Below, piece after piece: positions 56,332-64,000 of a DNA stretch of 64,000 nucleotides. Made by a program: the position numbers and the translations under genes. Each line of letters starts with the position of its first letter. Position 1 is the first letter of the stretch. The notes beneath the pieces are model-generated. The model did not search any database. It worked only from the letters and a program-made list of their open reading frames with translations, and was not told where the DNA came from. Source of the DNA: Xanthomonas sp. 10-10 (lineage in GTDB: Bacteria; Pseudomonadota; Gammaproteobacteria; Xanthomonadales; Xanthomonadaceae); the NCBI RefSeq assembly GCF_040182365.1, contig NZ_CP144460.1, positions 434,001 through 498,000 of the forward strand, read 5' to 3'.

Positions 56332-57912
56332 TCACCATCCAGCCACCGCCCCATCCGATCGCGGATCGCTTGCTCCGCTGATCACGCCGTCGACCTCGCG
56401 GACCAACGCGCCAGCATGTCCCATCACCGAGGTATATGCAGGACAAAGCTCCACTGCATGTCCGGCATCGCGTAGTGCCTGCACCACGGCCGGGTCGAAG
56501 CGGTCTTCCAGCTTCAACGTGGTGCTGTCTTCGCCCCAGGTGCGGCCGAGCAGCCAGCGCGGTGCGGTGATGGCCTGCTGCAGCGGCATGCCGTAACGGG
56601 CGTAACGCGAGAACAGCGCTGCCTGGGTCTGCGGTTGGCCTTCGCCGCCCATGGTGCCGTAGGCCATGACGCGGCCGTCGTCGAAGGTGGCCAAGGCGGG
56701 GTTGAGGGTGTGGAACGGTTTGCGTCCCGGGGCCAGGGCGTTCCAGCCGTCGGGGGCGAGACGGAAGCTGCAACCGCGGTTCTGCCAGGTGATGCCGGTG
56801 CGTGGCAGGACCAGGCCGGAGCCGAATTCGAAGTAGGTGGACTGGATGCAGCTGACCGCGCGGCCATGCGCGTCGATGGCGCCGAACCAGACGGTGTCGC
56901 CGGCCTGCGATGGCTGCGGCCAGGGCAACGCGGTGGTCATGTCGATGCGAGCGGCCAGCGCATCGAGCGCGGCGCTGTCGTCCAGCAGCGCCTGTGCATC
57001 GAGCGACATCCAGGCCGGGTCGCCGATGTGCGCATCGCGGATCAGGAAGGCCTGTTTGGTGGCTTCGATCAATCCATGCAGATGCGTGTAGCTGTCGGGC
57101 TGGCCGGCATGCAGGCGTTCGAACAAGGCCAGGATCAGCAGCGAGGCCAGGCCTTGCGTAGGCGGTGCATGGTTGTACAAGCGCGCCCCCGTAACGGCCA
57201 CCGATAGCGGAACGCTGGCCTCGGCGGTATGCGTGGCCAGGTCGTCGGCGTGCAGCGGGCTGCCGAGCGCCTGCAGATCGGCGGCGATGTCGGCCGCCAG
57301 CGCGCCGCGATAGAAACCGTCCAGCCCATCGCTTGCCAGCCGCTGCAGGGTGCGCGCGAGCTGCGGCTGCTGCAGCACCGCGCCTTCGTGCAGGGGCGCG
57401 CCACGCGGCTCGAAGATGCGCGCATACGCACCGGGCAGGCAGCGCAGTGCATCGCCCTTGCTGGCGGCAACCTGCGCACCGCCCAGGGTGACGGGGACGC
57501 CTGTGTCGGCGTGATGGATGGCCTCTTGCAGCAACTGCGGCAAGGGAAGTGCGCCACCGCCGTGCTGCAGCGCCAGCGCCCAGCCGGAGACGGTGCCGGC
57601 CACGGTGTTGGCTGCGCCAGGGCCGCGCCAGGGGATCTGCGTGTGACCGCGATAGAAGTCCAGCGTGGCGGCCTGCGCGGCGCGGCCGCAGGCATCGATG
57701 GCGTGCACGCGGCCATCGGGCTCATGGATCAGCCAGAAGCCATCGCCGCCGATGCCGGTCATGTGCGGATACACCACGGCCAGGCAGGCGGCGGTGGCGA
57801 CAGCCGCTTCGATGGCGTTGCCGCCGGCACGCAGGATGTCGCGACCGGCCTGCGCGGCCAGATGGTGCGGGGCGACGACCATGCCGCGGCGCGCGCGCAG
57901 GGTATGCAGCAT
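56332..57912 (-). CDS. hpxW: Gamma-glutamyltransferase-family oxamate amidohydrolase, HpxW-like
   Basis: The 526-residue Ntn-hydrolase has GGNAIEAAVATAACLAVVYP and MTGIGGDGFWLIHEPDG. The autoprocessing/catalytic threonine is T340 in AGDTVWFGAIDAHG, and the end reads RSDGAVAGW. It lacks a signal peptide, unlike periplasmic glutamyl transferases. It follows an AtzE/HpxY-type amidase with start and stop overlapping by one base, as in hpx clusters, where HpxW hydrolyses oxamate to oxalate and ammonia. A glutathione hydrolase is the alternative. Confidence 0.83.
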   Translation of the reverse strand: MLHTLRARRGMVVAPHHLAAQAGRDILRAGGNAIEAAVATAACLAVVYPHMTGIGGDGFWLIHEPDGRVHAIDACGRAAQAATLDFYRGHTQIPWRGPGAANTVAGTVSGWALALQHGGGALPLPQLLQEAIHHADTGVPVTLGGAQVAASKGDALRCLPGAYARIFEPRGAPLHEGAVLQQPQLARTLQRLASDGLDGFYRGALAADIAADLQALGSPLHADDLATHTAEASVPLSVAVTGARLYNHAPPTQGLASLLILALFERLHAGQPDSYTHLHGLIEATKQAFLIRDAHIGDPAWMSLDAQALLDDSAALDALAARIDMTTALPWPQPSQAGDTVWFGAIDAHGRAVSCIQSTYFEFGSGLVLPRTGITWQNRGCSFRLAPDGWNALAPGRKPFHTLNPALATFDDGRVMAYGTMGGEGQPQTQAALFSRYARYGMPLQQAITAPRWLLGRTWGEDSTTLKLEDRFDPAVVQALRDAGHAVELCPAYTSVMGHAGALVREVDGVISGASDPRSDGAVAGW

Positions 57913-59372
57913 CAAGGTGTCTCCGGTGGCGCGTTGAAGGCGAGCAGGCCGTCGCGCTCGAGTTGCGCGGCGAGTGCGAACAGGCGGTCTTCGCGGCCGG
58001 GTGCGGCGATCAACTGCACGCCCAGCGGCAGCCGCCCCGGACGCGGCAACGGTGCGGCCAGCACCGGGCAGCCGGCCAGGCCGAGCGGTTGGGTGAAGAT
58101 GCCGAGATTGGCGCGCGCAGACACGGGCAGGCCATCGATCAAGATGGTGTCCTGATCGATCCGTGGCGCAACGCAGGGCACGGCGGGGGCGATCAGCACG
58201 TCCACGTCGTCCCATAGCTGTTGCATGGCTGCGCGAAACCACTGCGCGAAGCGCTGTACATCGGCCACCGCGCTGGCCGGCAGCTGCAGGCCGGCGAACA
58301 GGCGGTCGCGCGTGGCCGGGTCGAATTGATCGCCGTGCGTACCCAGCGCTGTGCGATGGCGATGGCCGCCTTCGGCCGCAGTGAGCACGAAGGCCGCGGC
58401 GCGGGCGCGTTCTGCTTCCGGCAATTGGATGTGCGTGGTGCTGTTGCAGGCGGTCAGCAAGGCGCCGATGCCAGCATCCAGCTCGAAATCGAGATTGCGC
58501 TGAAACCAGCCGCCGAGTCGGGCGATACGCAGGTTGGCGACGTTGCAATGACGCAGCGCATGGCCATGCATGACCTCGTAGACGCGGCGCAGATCGGCCA
58601 CGGAGGTGGCGAACGGGCCGACCACATCCAGCGCATCGACGAACGGAAAGACCCCCTCCAGCGGCAACGCACCGTGGGTTGGGCGCAGGCCGTACACGCC
58701 GCACAACGCGGCCGGCACGCGGATGGAACCGTTGGTGTCCGAGCCCAGCGCAAACGGCACCAGCCCAGCCGCGACCGCCGCTGCCGAGCCACCCGACGAG
58801 CCGCCGGCCAGATGCCGGTGATCGTGCGGGTTGGCGGTGGTGCCGTAATGCGCGTTGACGGTGGCAAAGCCGTAGGCGAATTCGTCCATGTTGGCGGTGC
58901 CCACCAGCACCGCACCGGCATCGCACAGGCGCTGCACCACCGCCGCATCGCGGACGGCAGGGGCGCACTGCGCGCGGATCACCGCACCGGCGGTGGTGAC
59001 CTGGCCGGCGACGTCGAACAGGTCCTTGACCACGAACGGCACCCCGGCCAACCCACCGCCATCGCTGCCACCGGCCAGTGCGGCCTGCACCCGCGCCGCA
59101 TCGGCAGCGGTGCGTGCGGGTAGCAGGCGGGTGATCGCGCACAACCGGTCGTTGGCCTGGTTGATGCGCGTCAGCGTCTGGGTGGCATGACGTGCGGCCA
59201 GCGTGGGCTGGCTGCGGGTGGTGCTGACGATCGCTGCGATCTGGCCGCGCGTGGTGGCTGCGTCCGGCGATGCGGGACGTGGAGCGACGAAGTTGGCGAG
59301 TAATTGCGCGTGGCCGCGTAGGACCTCGCTATTGCGATCGATGCCGGCCTGCCACTGCGCTGGGAGTTGCAT
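57912..59372 (-). CDS. hpxY: AtzE/HpxY-type amidase with an AtzG/HpxX-like N-terminus
   Basis: The 486-residue amidase-signature enzyme has the Ser-cisSer-Lys triad positions K116 (VPFVVKDLFD), S192 (AGGSSGGSAAA) and S216 (GSDTNGSIRVPA). Residues 1-40 (LPAQWQAGIDRNSEVLRGHA and on to LLANFVAP) resemble the small AtzG/HpxX (DUF4089) proteins that are normally separate. An in-frame stop lies two codons before the ATG, so nothing longer is fused, and AAGGTGA precedes it. It probably acts on oxalurate or a carboxybiuret-like substrate with HpxW and HpxZ. Confidence 0.82.
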   Translation of the reverse strand: MQLPAQWQAGIDRNSEVLRGHAQLLANFVAPRPASPDAATTRGQIAAIVSTTRSQPTLAARHATQTLTRINQANDRLCAITRLLPARTAADAARVQAALAGGSDGGGLAGVPFVVKDLFDVAGQVTTAGAVIRAQCAPAVRDAAVVQRLCDAGAVLVGTANMDEFAYGFATVNAHYGTTANPHDHRHLAGGSSGGSAAAVAAGLVPFALGSDTNGSIRVPAALCGVYGLRPTHGALPLEGVFPFVDALDVVGPFATSVADLRRVYEVMHGHALRHCNVANLRIARLGGWFQRNLDFELDAGIGALLTACNSTTHIQLPEAERARAAAFVLTAAEGGHRHRTALGTHGDQFDPATRDRLFAGLQLPASAVADVQRFAQWFRAAMQQLWDDVDVLIAPAVPCVAPRIDQDTILIDGLPVSARANLGIFTQPLGLAGCPVLAAPLPRPGRLPLGVQLIAAPGREDRLFALAAQLERDGLLAFNAPPETP

Positions 59373-59725
59373 GGGTCACCTTGGGTTGCTGGGGAAGCGG
59401 CGGGTATGCGGTGCGGTGCTTGACCGCGGCGCCTGCGGCTGTGGGGCCAGGCGACGCTGCGGACGCACGATCAAAGCACGCCGCGGCGGGAAAGTGCGGC
59501 GGTTTTGTCTCAGTGCGTCCGGTTCGGGCCTGCCGACCCATCCGATGGGGGAAGCATTGGGCGCAATGCGTGCCCGATAAGTGGGGAATGTCCGGAGTAC
59601 TGGCGGCATGCCGGTGAGACACTGCGCTGTGGTCGTGGGAAGCACCGCAGTGCGGCGACGATGGGGCGGGCGTCGCATCACAGCAGCATGCCTGCGTCGT
59701 GCGTTTGATGGGGATGGTGTCGGCC
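59373..59725. other. Region between the adenosine deaminase and hpxY genes
   Basis: About 353 bp; no gene is supported. It should hold the hpxY promoter and the end of the deaminase transcript. Confidence 0.4.
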
Positions 59726-61270
59726 TTAGTTACGTTGCGCCAGCAGCGTGCGCTCGTACTGCGCAAGATCGGTTTCCAGCTGCCATTGCAGACGTGCCTT
59801 TTCGCTGGCCTTGCGGAATTGGCTGCAGGCCGCGTCGTCGGTGTCGTGCTGCAGCGCTGCCGCACAGTCCGGCACGGTGGCGCCCTCGGCGGTCCACAGG
59901 CTGGCGCCGGGCAGAAAGCTGTAGGTCAGGCCATTGCGTGCCAGCTGCTTGAGGGTCGAGTAGTCGATGGCTTGCTCCTGCATCGCGCGCTGATACTCGT
60001 ACGTCATGTCCGCACGCGAGACGCCGGCATCATCGGTGGAAAGCACCACCGGCACACCGGCGCGCAGATACATCGCCAGCGGATGCGCGGCGCCCTTGAC
60101 GCCCAGAATCACATCGTTGCTGGTGAGGTTGACCTCCACCGCGACCTGTTTGCCGTGCATCTGTTGCAGCAGCCCATTGGCATCGTCTTCATAGGGCAGG
60201 TCCACCCCATGTCCGATGCGCCGCGCCCCGGCGTCCACGGCCTGGCGGATATGCGAGCGCAGCTGCGCCGGCGGCACCAGCCCCAGCGTCAGCTCGCCGG
60301 CATGCAGGGACAGCGGCACCCCCGGATAGTGCGTGGCGAAGAAGCGGAACATGGCCATGTGCCGGGTGTAATCGGCCAATGCCACCGGGTTGTCCTCGGG
60401 CGCGACGATGTTCACCGCCACTGCGCGGCTGCCGCCGGCAGCGATCAGCGCATGCGCCAGCGCCATCTGCCCGAACACCATCGGTTGCGGCAGGACGCGC
60501 AGCACATACGGCACGTAGCGGTAGCTCACCCGGCAGCCGGGGCGCGCATCGGCCTGGTCGCAGCGCAGGACGCGGCGCACCTGCGTGTCGGTGGCAGCCA
60601 GCTCGCGTTGCGCGGCCTGCACCAGCGGCGGCAGGGCGTCCTGCAGGGCGCGCAGGTTGGCGGCATCGTCATCGCCATTCCACGGCAGCGACTGCATGCG
60701 CTGTGCGGCCTGCGCCATCTGCGGCGGGTTGGCGATGATCTCCACATACGGCACGCGGTCGCGTGCGGCCTGATCGAGCACTGCGGCCACGGTGTCTGCC
60801 ACACGTACACGCACTACCGCGTCGAACTTGCCGAAGGTGCTGAAGAACTGATCATGCCCGGTGGGTTGGGTCGTACTGGGCAGGAACTTGCGCATCGACA
60901 ACGCATCGACCACCCGGCCGTACAAGTCTGCATTGCGCGCAGCCAGGTTGCGGGCGGGCTCCTGGCCCTTGCCGCACGGCGCGGCGCGCAGGCTCAGGTC
61001 GTCCAGCTGCACGCAGGCGCCGTCTTCGCTGGCCCAGTGCAGATAGTTCTCGGCATACACCGAACCGGAGAGGTGGTTGTGTAGGTCGCCGCCCTTGGGC
61101 ATGGCCTGCAGCCATGCGCGCAATTGCGCAGGTTGCGCGGCCGCGTCCCGAAACAGCTGCGCCACCTGCTGCTCGCGTTGTTGCGCAGGCACCTGCACCG
61201 GGCGTGCGAGCGTCATGCCGGGCAACAAGGTGCACAAGCCGAGGATCAGACAGCGATAACGATGTGGCAT
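59726..61270 (-). CDS. Secreted ADGF-type adenosine deaminase-like protein
   Basis: The 514-residue protein has a signal peptide (cleavage near MTLARPVQ, about residue 23). An adenosine deaminase fold follows, with metal ligands in PKGGDLHNHLSGS, LSLHAGELTLG, RRIGHGVDLPYE, VEVNLTSNDVILG and VVLSTDDAGVSR. The long N-terminal part before DLHNH and the TSND motif are features of adenosine deaminase growth factors (ADGF/CECR1), which are exported. It would deaminate extracellular or periplasmic adenosine to inosine. It lies between the oxalurate genes and a purine permease. Confidence 0.86.
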   Translation of the reverse strand: MPHRYRCLILGLCTLLPGMTLARPVQVPAQQREQQVAQLFRDAAAQPAQLRAWLQAMPKGGDLHNHLSGSVYAENYLHWASEDGACVQLDDLSLRAAPCGKGQEPARNLAARNADLYGRVVDALSMRKFLPSTTQPTGHDQFFSTFGKFDAVVRVRVADTVAAVLDQAARDRVPYVEIIANPPQMAQAAQRMQSLPWNGDDDAANLRALQDALPPLVQAAQRELAATDTQVRRVLRCDQADARPGCRVSYRYVPYVLRVLPQPMVFGQMALAHALIAAGGSRAVAVNIVAPEDNPVALADYTRHMAMFRFFATHYPGVPLSLHAGELTLGLVPPAQLRSHIRQAVDAGARRIGHGVDLPYEDDANGLLQQMHGKQVAVEVNLTSNDVILGVKGAAHPLAMYLRAGVPVVLSTDDAGVSRADMTYEYQRAMQEQAIDYSTLKQLARNGLTYSFLPGASLWTAEGATVPDCAAALQHDTDDAACSQFRKASEKARLQWQLETDLAQYERTLLAQRN

Positions 61271-61387
61271 GCGGTGAGCTCTGAGAGTGAGACGGCGGCG
61301 TTGCGCCGCCGCCGGTTGCGATGCAGCTTGCCGCGCGGCGCGTTGGGTGGCCAGTGGGAGGAGCAGAAAACTCCCGCGGCGCCTCGC

Positions 61388-62704
61388 TCACTCCAGCGCA
61401 TAGCGCAGCACGAACAGGCCGGCAATCGCCCAGGTGGCCGGATGCACGGCGCGCCAGCGGCCGCTGCCCAGCTTCAGTGCCGCATAGGTGATGAAGCCGA
61501 AGGCCAGGCCGGTAGCGATGGAGTAGGTGAGCGGCATGGCCAGCATGCAGATCGCGGCCGGTAACGCGTCGCCGACGTCGTCCCACTGGATCTGCGTGCA
61601 CTCGCGCAGCATCACCGATGCCAGGTAGATCAGCGCCGGAGCGGTGGCATACGCCGGCACCATCGCCGCTACTGGCGAGAACAGCAGTGCCAGCAGAAAC
61701 AGCGCTGCCACCACCAGTGCGGTGAGCCCGGTACGCCCACCCACCTGTACACCGGCAGCGCTCTCCACGTACGCGGTGGTGCTGGAGGTGCCGAGCAGCG
61801 AGCCGGCCAGGATGGCGGTGCTGTCGGCGAGCAGGGCGCGGTCGAACCGGCGACGGTGCGCCTGCGTGTGCAACAGGCCGGCGCGCTGGGCCACGCCCAT
61901 CAAGGTGCCGGTGGCATCGAACATTTCCACCAGCACGAACACCAGCACCACGTGCAGCACGGCGGTCAATGCGCCACCGCTGCCATGGCCTTGCAAGGCG
62001 CCGGCAATGTCCAGCTGCAGCAGCGTCGGCGCCAGGCTTGGCGGCAGCGACAGCACGCCCTGGTAGTGCACCAGACCCAGCGCCAGTGCCGCGACGGTGA
62101 CCGCCAGGATGCCAAGCAACATCGCTCCGCGCACGCGGCGCACCTCCAGCACGCCGATCAGCAGCAGCCCCGCCAGCGCAAGCAAGGGCTCGGGCCGATG
62201 CAGGTCGCCCAGGGTCACCAGCGTCTGCGGATGCGCCACCACCAGGCCGGCCTTCTGCAAGCCGATCAACGCCAGGAACAGGCCGATGCCCGCCGCAATC
62301 GCGCTGCGCAACGGGGCCGGGATGCCGTCCACCAGCCAGCGCCGCGCGCCGGTGACGCTGAGCAGCAGGAACACGCAGCCGGATACGAACACCAGCCCCA
62401 GCGTCTGCTGCCAGCTGTAGCCAAGCGTGCCCACCACGGAGAACGCGAAAAATGCATTCAAACCCATGCCCGGCGCCATGCCGATGGGGTAGTTGGCCAG
62501 TACGCCCATCAGCAGCGAGCCGAGCGCGGCAGCCAGGCAGGTCGCCACGAACACCGCGCCGTGCTCCATGCCGGTGGTGGCCAGAATGTCGGGGTTGACG
62601 AAGACGATGTAGGCCATCGTCAGGAAGGTGGTGGCGCCGGCCAGGACCTCCGTGCGCACGCTGCTGCCATTGGCAGCCAGCGCAAATCCGGGCCAGCGCC
62701 TCAT
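61388..62704 (-). CDS. NCS2 family purine permease, AzgA-like
   Basis: The 438-residue protein has about twelve membrane segments and the family motifs EVLAGATTFLTMAYIVFVNP, YPIGMAPGMGLNAFFAF, VEMFDATGTLMGVAQRAGLL and GTSSTTAYVESAAGVQVGGRTGLTALV. It belongs to the COG2252 adenine/guanine/hypoxanthine symporters. The start at 62704, with GGAG upstream, removes a non-family extension. It lies 117 bp downstream-facing from the secreted deaminase, suggesting uptake of hypoxanthine from released inosine. Confidence 0.9.
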   Translation of the reverse strand: MRRWPGFALAANGSSVRTEVLAGATTFLTMAYIVFVNPDILATTGMEHGAVFVATCLAAALGSLLMGVLANYPIGMAPGMGLNAFFAFSVVGTLGYSWQQTLGLVFVSGCVFLLLSVTGARRWLVDGIPAPLRSAIAAGIGLFLALIGLQKAGLVVAHPQTLVTLGDLHRPEPLLALAGLLLIGVLEVRRVRGAMLLGILAVTVAALALGLVHYQGVLSLPPSLAPTLLQLDIAGALQGHGSGGALTAVLHVVLVFVLVEMFDATGTLMGVAQRAGLLHTQAHRRRFDRALLADSTAILAGSLLGTSSTTAYVESAAGVQVGGRTGLTALVVAALFLLALLFSPVAAMVPAYATAPALIYLASVMLRECTQIQWDDVGDALPAAICMLAMPLTYSIATGLAFGFITYAALKLGSGRWRAVHPATWAIAGLFVLRYALE

Positions 62705-63101
62705 CGGACGCTCCGGCAACGGTGGGGGAGGGCGATCACACACACGACCATCGGCAGACATCTCATTGGCACAGGGGGGCACGCGCGGTCGCTGCGCAGA
62801 CGCGCGGGCCGAACATCTTGCACTGCGCAACGGCAATTGCCACGGACCTTGGGCACGGAATGCGTGGCCAGCGCAATGCCTGTTGTGCAGCGCAGTGGCA
62901 TGATCGCCAGCGCCTGGCGCGGCTGCGCCCGCGTTGCCTTGTGCATGCAGCAACCGCATCGTGCAAGACGATGCGCGGCCCACGCCCATCCAACAGGCCA
63001 CTGCAACGTTGGCGGCTGCTTCGCGCTGCGGCGTGACCGGCATCAGCCACCTGCGCGCCCGCTGTCGTCCTGCCTGCGCAGGCGCAACACACGCGCAGTG
63101 C
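62705..63101. other. Intergenic region upstream of the purine permease
   Basis: About 397 bp; the permease promoter is expected here. No gene or clear operator was recognised. Confidence 0.4.
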
Positions 63102-64000
63102 TCAAAGATCCAGCACCAGGCGTGACGAACGGCTGCGCGAGCAGCACAGCGTGATCTGGGTGTTGGCGGCATGCTCGCTGTCGCTGAGCACGCTGTCGCG
63201 ATGATCCGGGGTCCCGGCAAGCACGCCGGTCAGGCAGGCGCCGCACATGCCTTGCTCGCACGATAGCGGTACCTCGATACCGGCAGCGAGCAAGGCGCTG
63301 GCGATGCTGCAATCGGCCGGCACCTGCACCACGCGACCACTGGCAGCCAGCTCCACCTCGAAGGCGCTGTCGGCGTCATGCGCAAGGCCGGCATTGGCGG
63401 CAGCGAAGTGTTCGCGGTGCAGCTGCGCGTCAGCCCATCCATGCGTCCTGGCCAGCTGCGTGAAGTGGTCCATGAACGCGGCCGGCCCGCACAGATACAG
63501 TTGTTCGTGCGCGCCTGCCTGGACAAGCGCGTCGGGCACATGCACGCGCGGGCTTTGCCCGCCATCGCTCAGATGCACATGCACCTGCCCGTGGGCGAAG
63601 CCTTGTTGCAGCCGCTGCACGAAGGCCACGTCGGCATGCCGGCGCGCGTAGTAGTGCAGCACGAATGGCTCGCCGCGCACCTCCAGCGCCTCGGCCATCG
63701 ACAGCAGCGGGGTGATGCCGATGCCGGCGGCGAGCAGCACATGCCGCTCGCCCGGATGCAGCGGGAACAGATTGCGCGGGCTGGAAATCTGCAGGCGATC
63801 GCCGGCGCTGAGTTGCTCGCACAGGTGTCGCGAGCCGCCGCGCGAGGCATCGGCCAATTTGACGCACAGCAGATAGTGATCGCGCACATGCGGCGCGCTG
63901 GCGATCGAATACTGGCGGATCAAGCCATCGGGCAGGTGCAGGTCCACATGCGCGCCGGCCTCGAACGCGGGCAACTCGCTGTCGATCGGTTCCAGCCGGA
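63102..64000 (-). CDS. PDR/VanB family oxidoreductase, N-terminus outside window
   Basis: The visible 299 codons encode a phthalate-dioxygenase-reductase-type protein. It has the FMN-binding FEAGAHVDLHLPDGLIRQYS with the RxYS motif, the NAD-binding region VLLAAGIGITPLLSMAEAL, and LYLCGPAAFMDHF. A C-terminal 2Fe-2S ferredoxin domain follows with CEQGMCGACLTGVL and ITLCCSRSRS. Such reductases feed electrons to Rieske oxygenases such as vanillate demethylase; the partner would lie to the right. The gene continues past the window edge upstream of RLEPIDSELPAFE. Confidence 0.88.
   Translation of the reverse strand, partial: RLEPIDSELPAFEAGAHVDLHLPDGLIRQYSIASAPHVRDHYLLCVKLADASRGGSRHLCEQLSAGDRLQISSPRNLFPLHPGERHVLLAAGIGITPLLSMAEALEVRGEPFVLHYYARRHADVAFVQRLQQGFAHGQVHVHLSDGGQSPRVHVPDALVQAGAHEQLYLCGPAAFMDHFTQLARTHGWADAQLHREHFAAANAGLAHDADSAFEVELAASGRVVQVPADCSIASALLAAGIEVPLSCEQGMCGACLTGVLAGTPDHRDSVLSDSEHAANTQITLCCSRSRSSRLVLDL

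Overview
The window is a high-GC, gene-dense chromosomal segment that almost certainly comes from a Xanthomonas species. Supporting signs are an OhrR/Ohr pair with the Xanthomonas-type reactive cysteines (C22/C127 and C61/C125), a purine operon built around an HpyO-type urate hydroxylase, several S9 peptidases, and intergenic repeats of the kind scattered through Xanthomonas genomes. No rRNA, tRNA, CRISPR array, prophage or insertion sequence was recognised. Accessory character is limited to a few small patches: a toxin-antitoxin pair, a lower-GC lipoprotein, a lower-GC zinc-ribbon gene beside a phospholipase/GvpU-like pair, and several repeat clusters.

Layout, 0-24 kb: a truncated S9 peptidase lipoprotein; a leucine/isovalerate degradation operon (liuA-liuB-liuD) with a divergent TetR regulator; a Xre/RES toxin-antitoxin pair; a DUF4198-DUF3649-PepSY-DUF3325 group that looks like metal uptake; a cytochrome c and a secreted nuclease; a lipoprotein; a divergent merC/CobW-GTPase pair sharing a Zur-like palindrome; a DMT transporter; an alpha/beta hydrolase followed by zapE; ohrR-ohr-lipase with two OhrR-like operators; and a frameshifted alpha/beta hydrolase.

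Layout, 24-38 kb: two small unknown proteins, two aldo/keto reductases and an MDR oxidoreductase, a methyltransferase-like protein with a signal peptide, rluE, a small membrane protein, the helicase hrpB whose last 59 bp are repeated in tandem beyond the gene, a chemoreceptor, two mirror-image copies of a structured intergenic element, and a DUF1456 protein.

Layout, 38-64 kb: a tightly overlapping purine operon (allC-pucG-puuE-hpxZ-uraD-hpyO-uraH) that takes urate to oxalurate and glycine; LysR regulators, an MFS exporter, a dehalogenase-like hydrolase and a second S9 peptidase; a cPLA2-like lipase with a GvpU-like partner; then a second purine-related stretch with an oxamate amidohydrolase-like GGT protein (hpxW), an amidase with an AtzG/HpxX-like N-terminus (hpxY), a secreted ADGF-type adenosine deaminase, an AzgA-type purine permease and a truncated VanB-type reductase. 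Together the two stretches could account for uptake and breakdown of purines to oxalate and ammonia, although xanthine oxidation is not encoded here.
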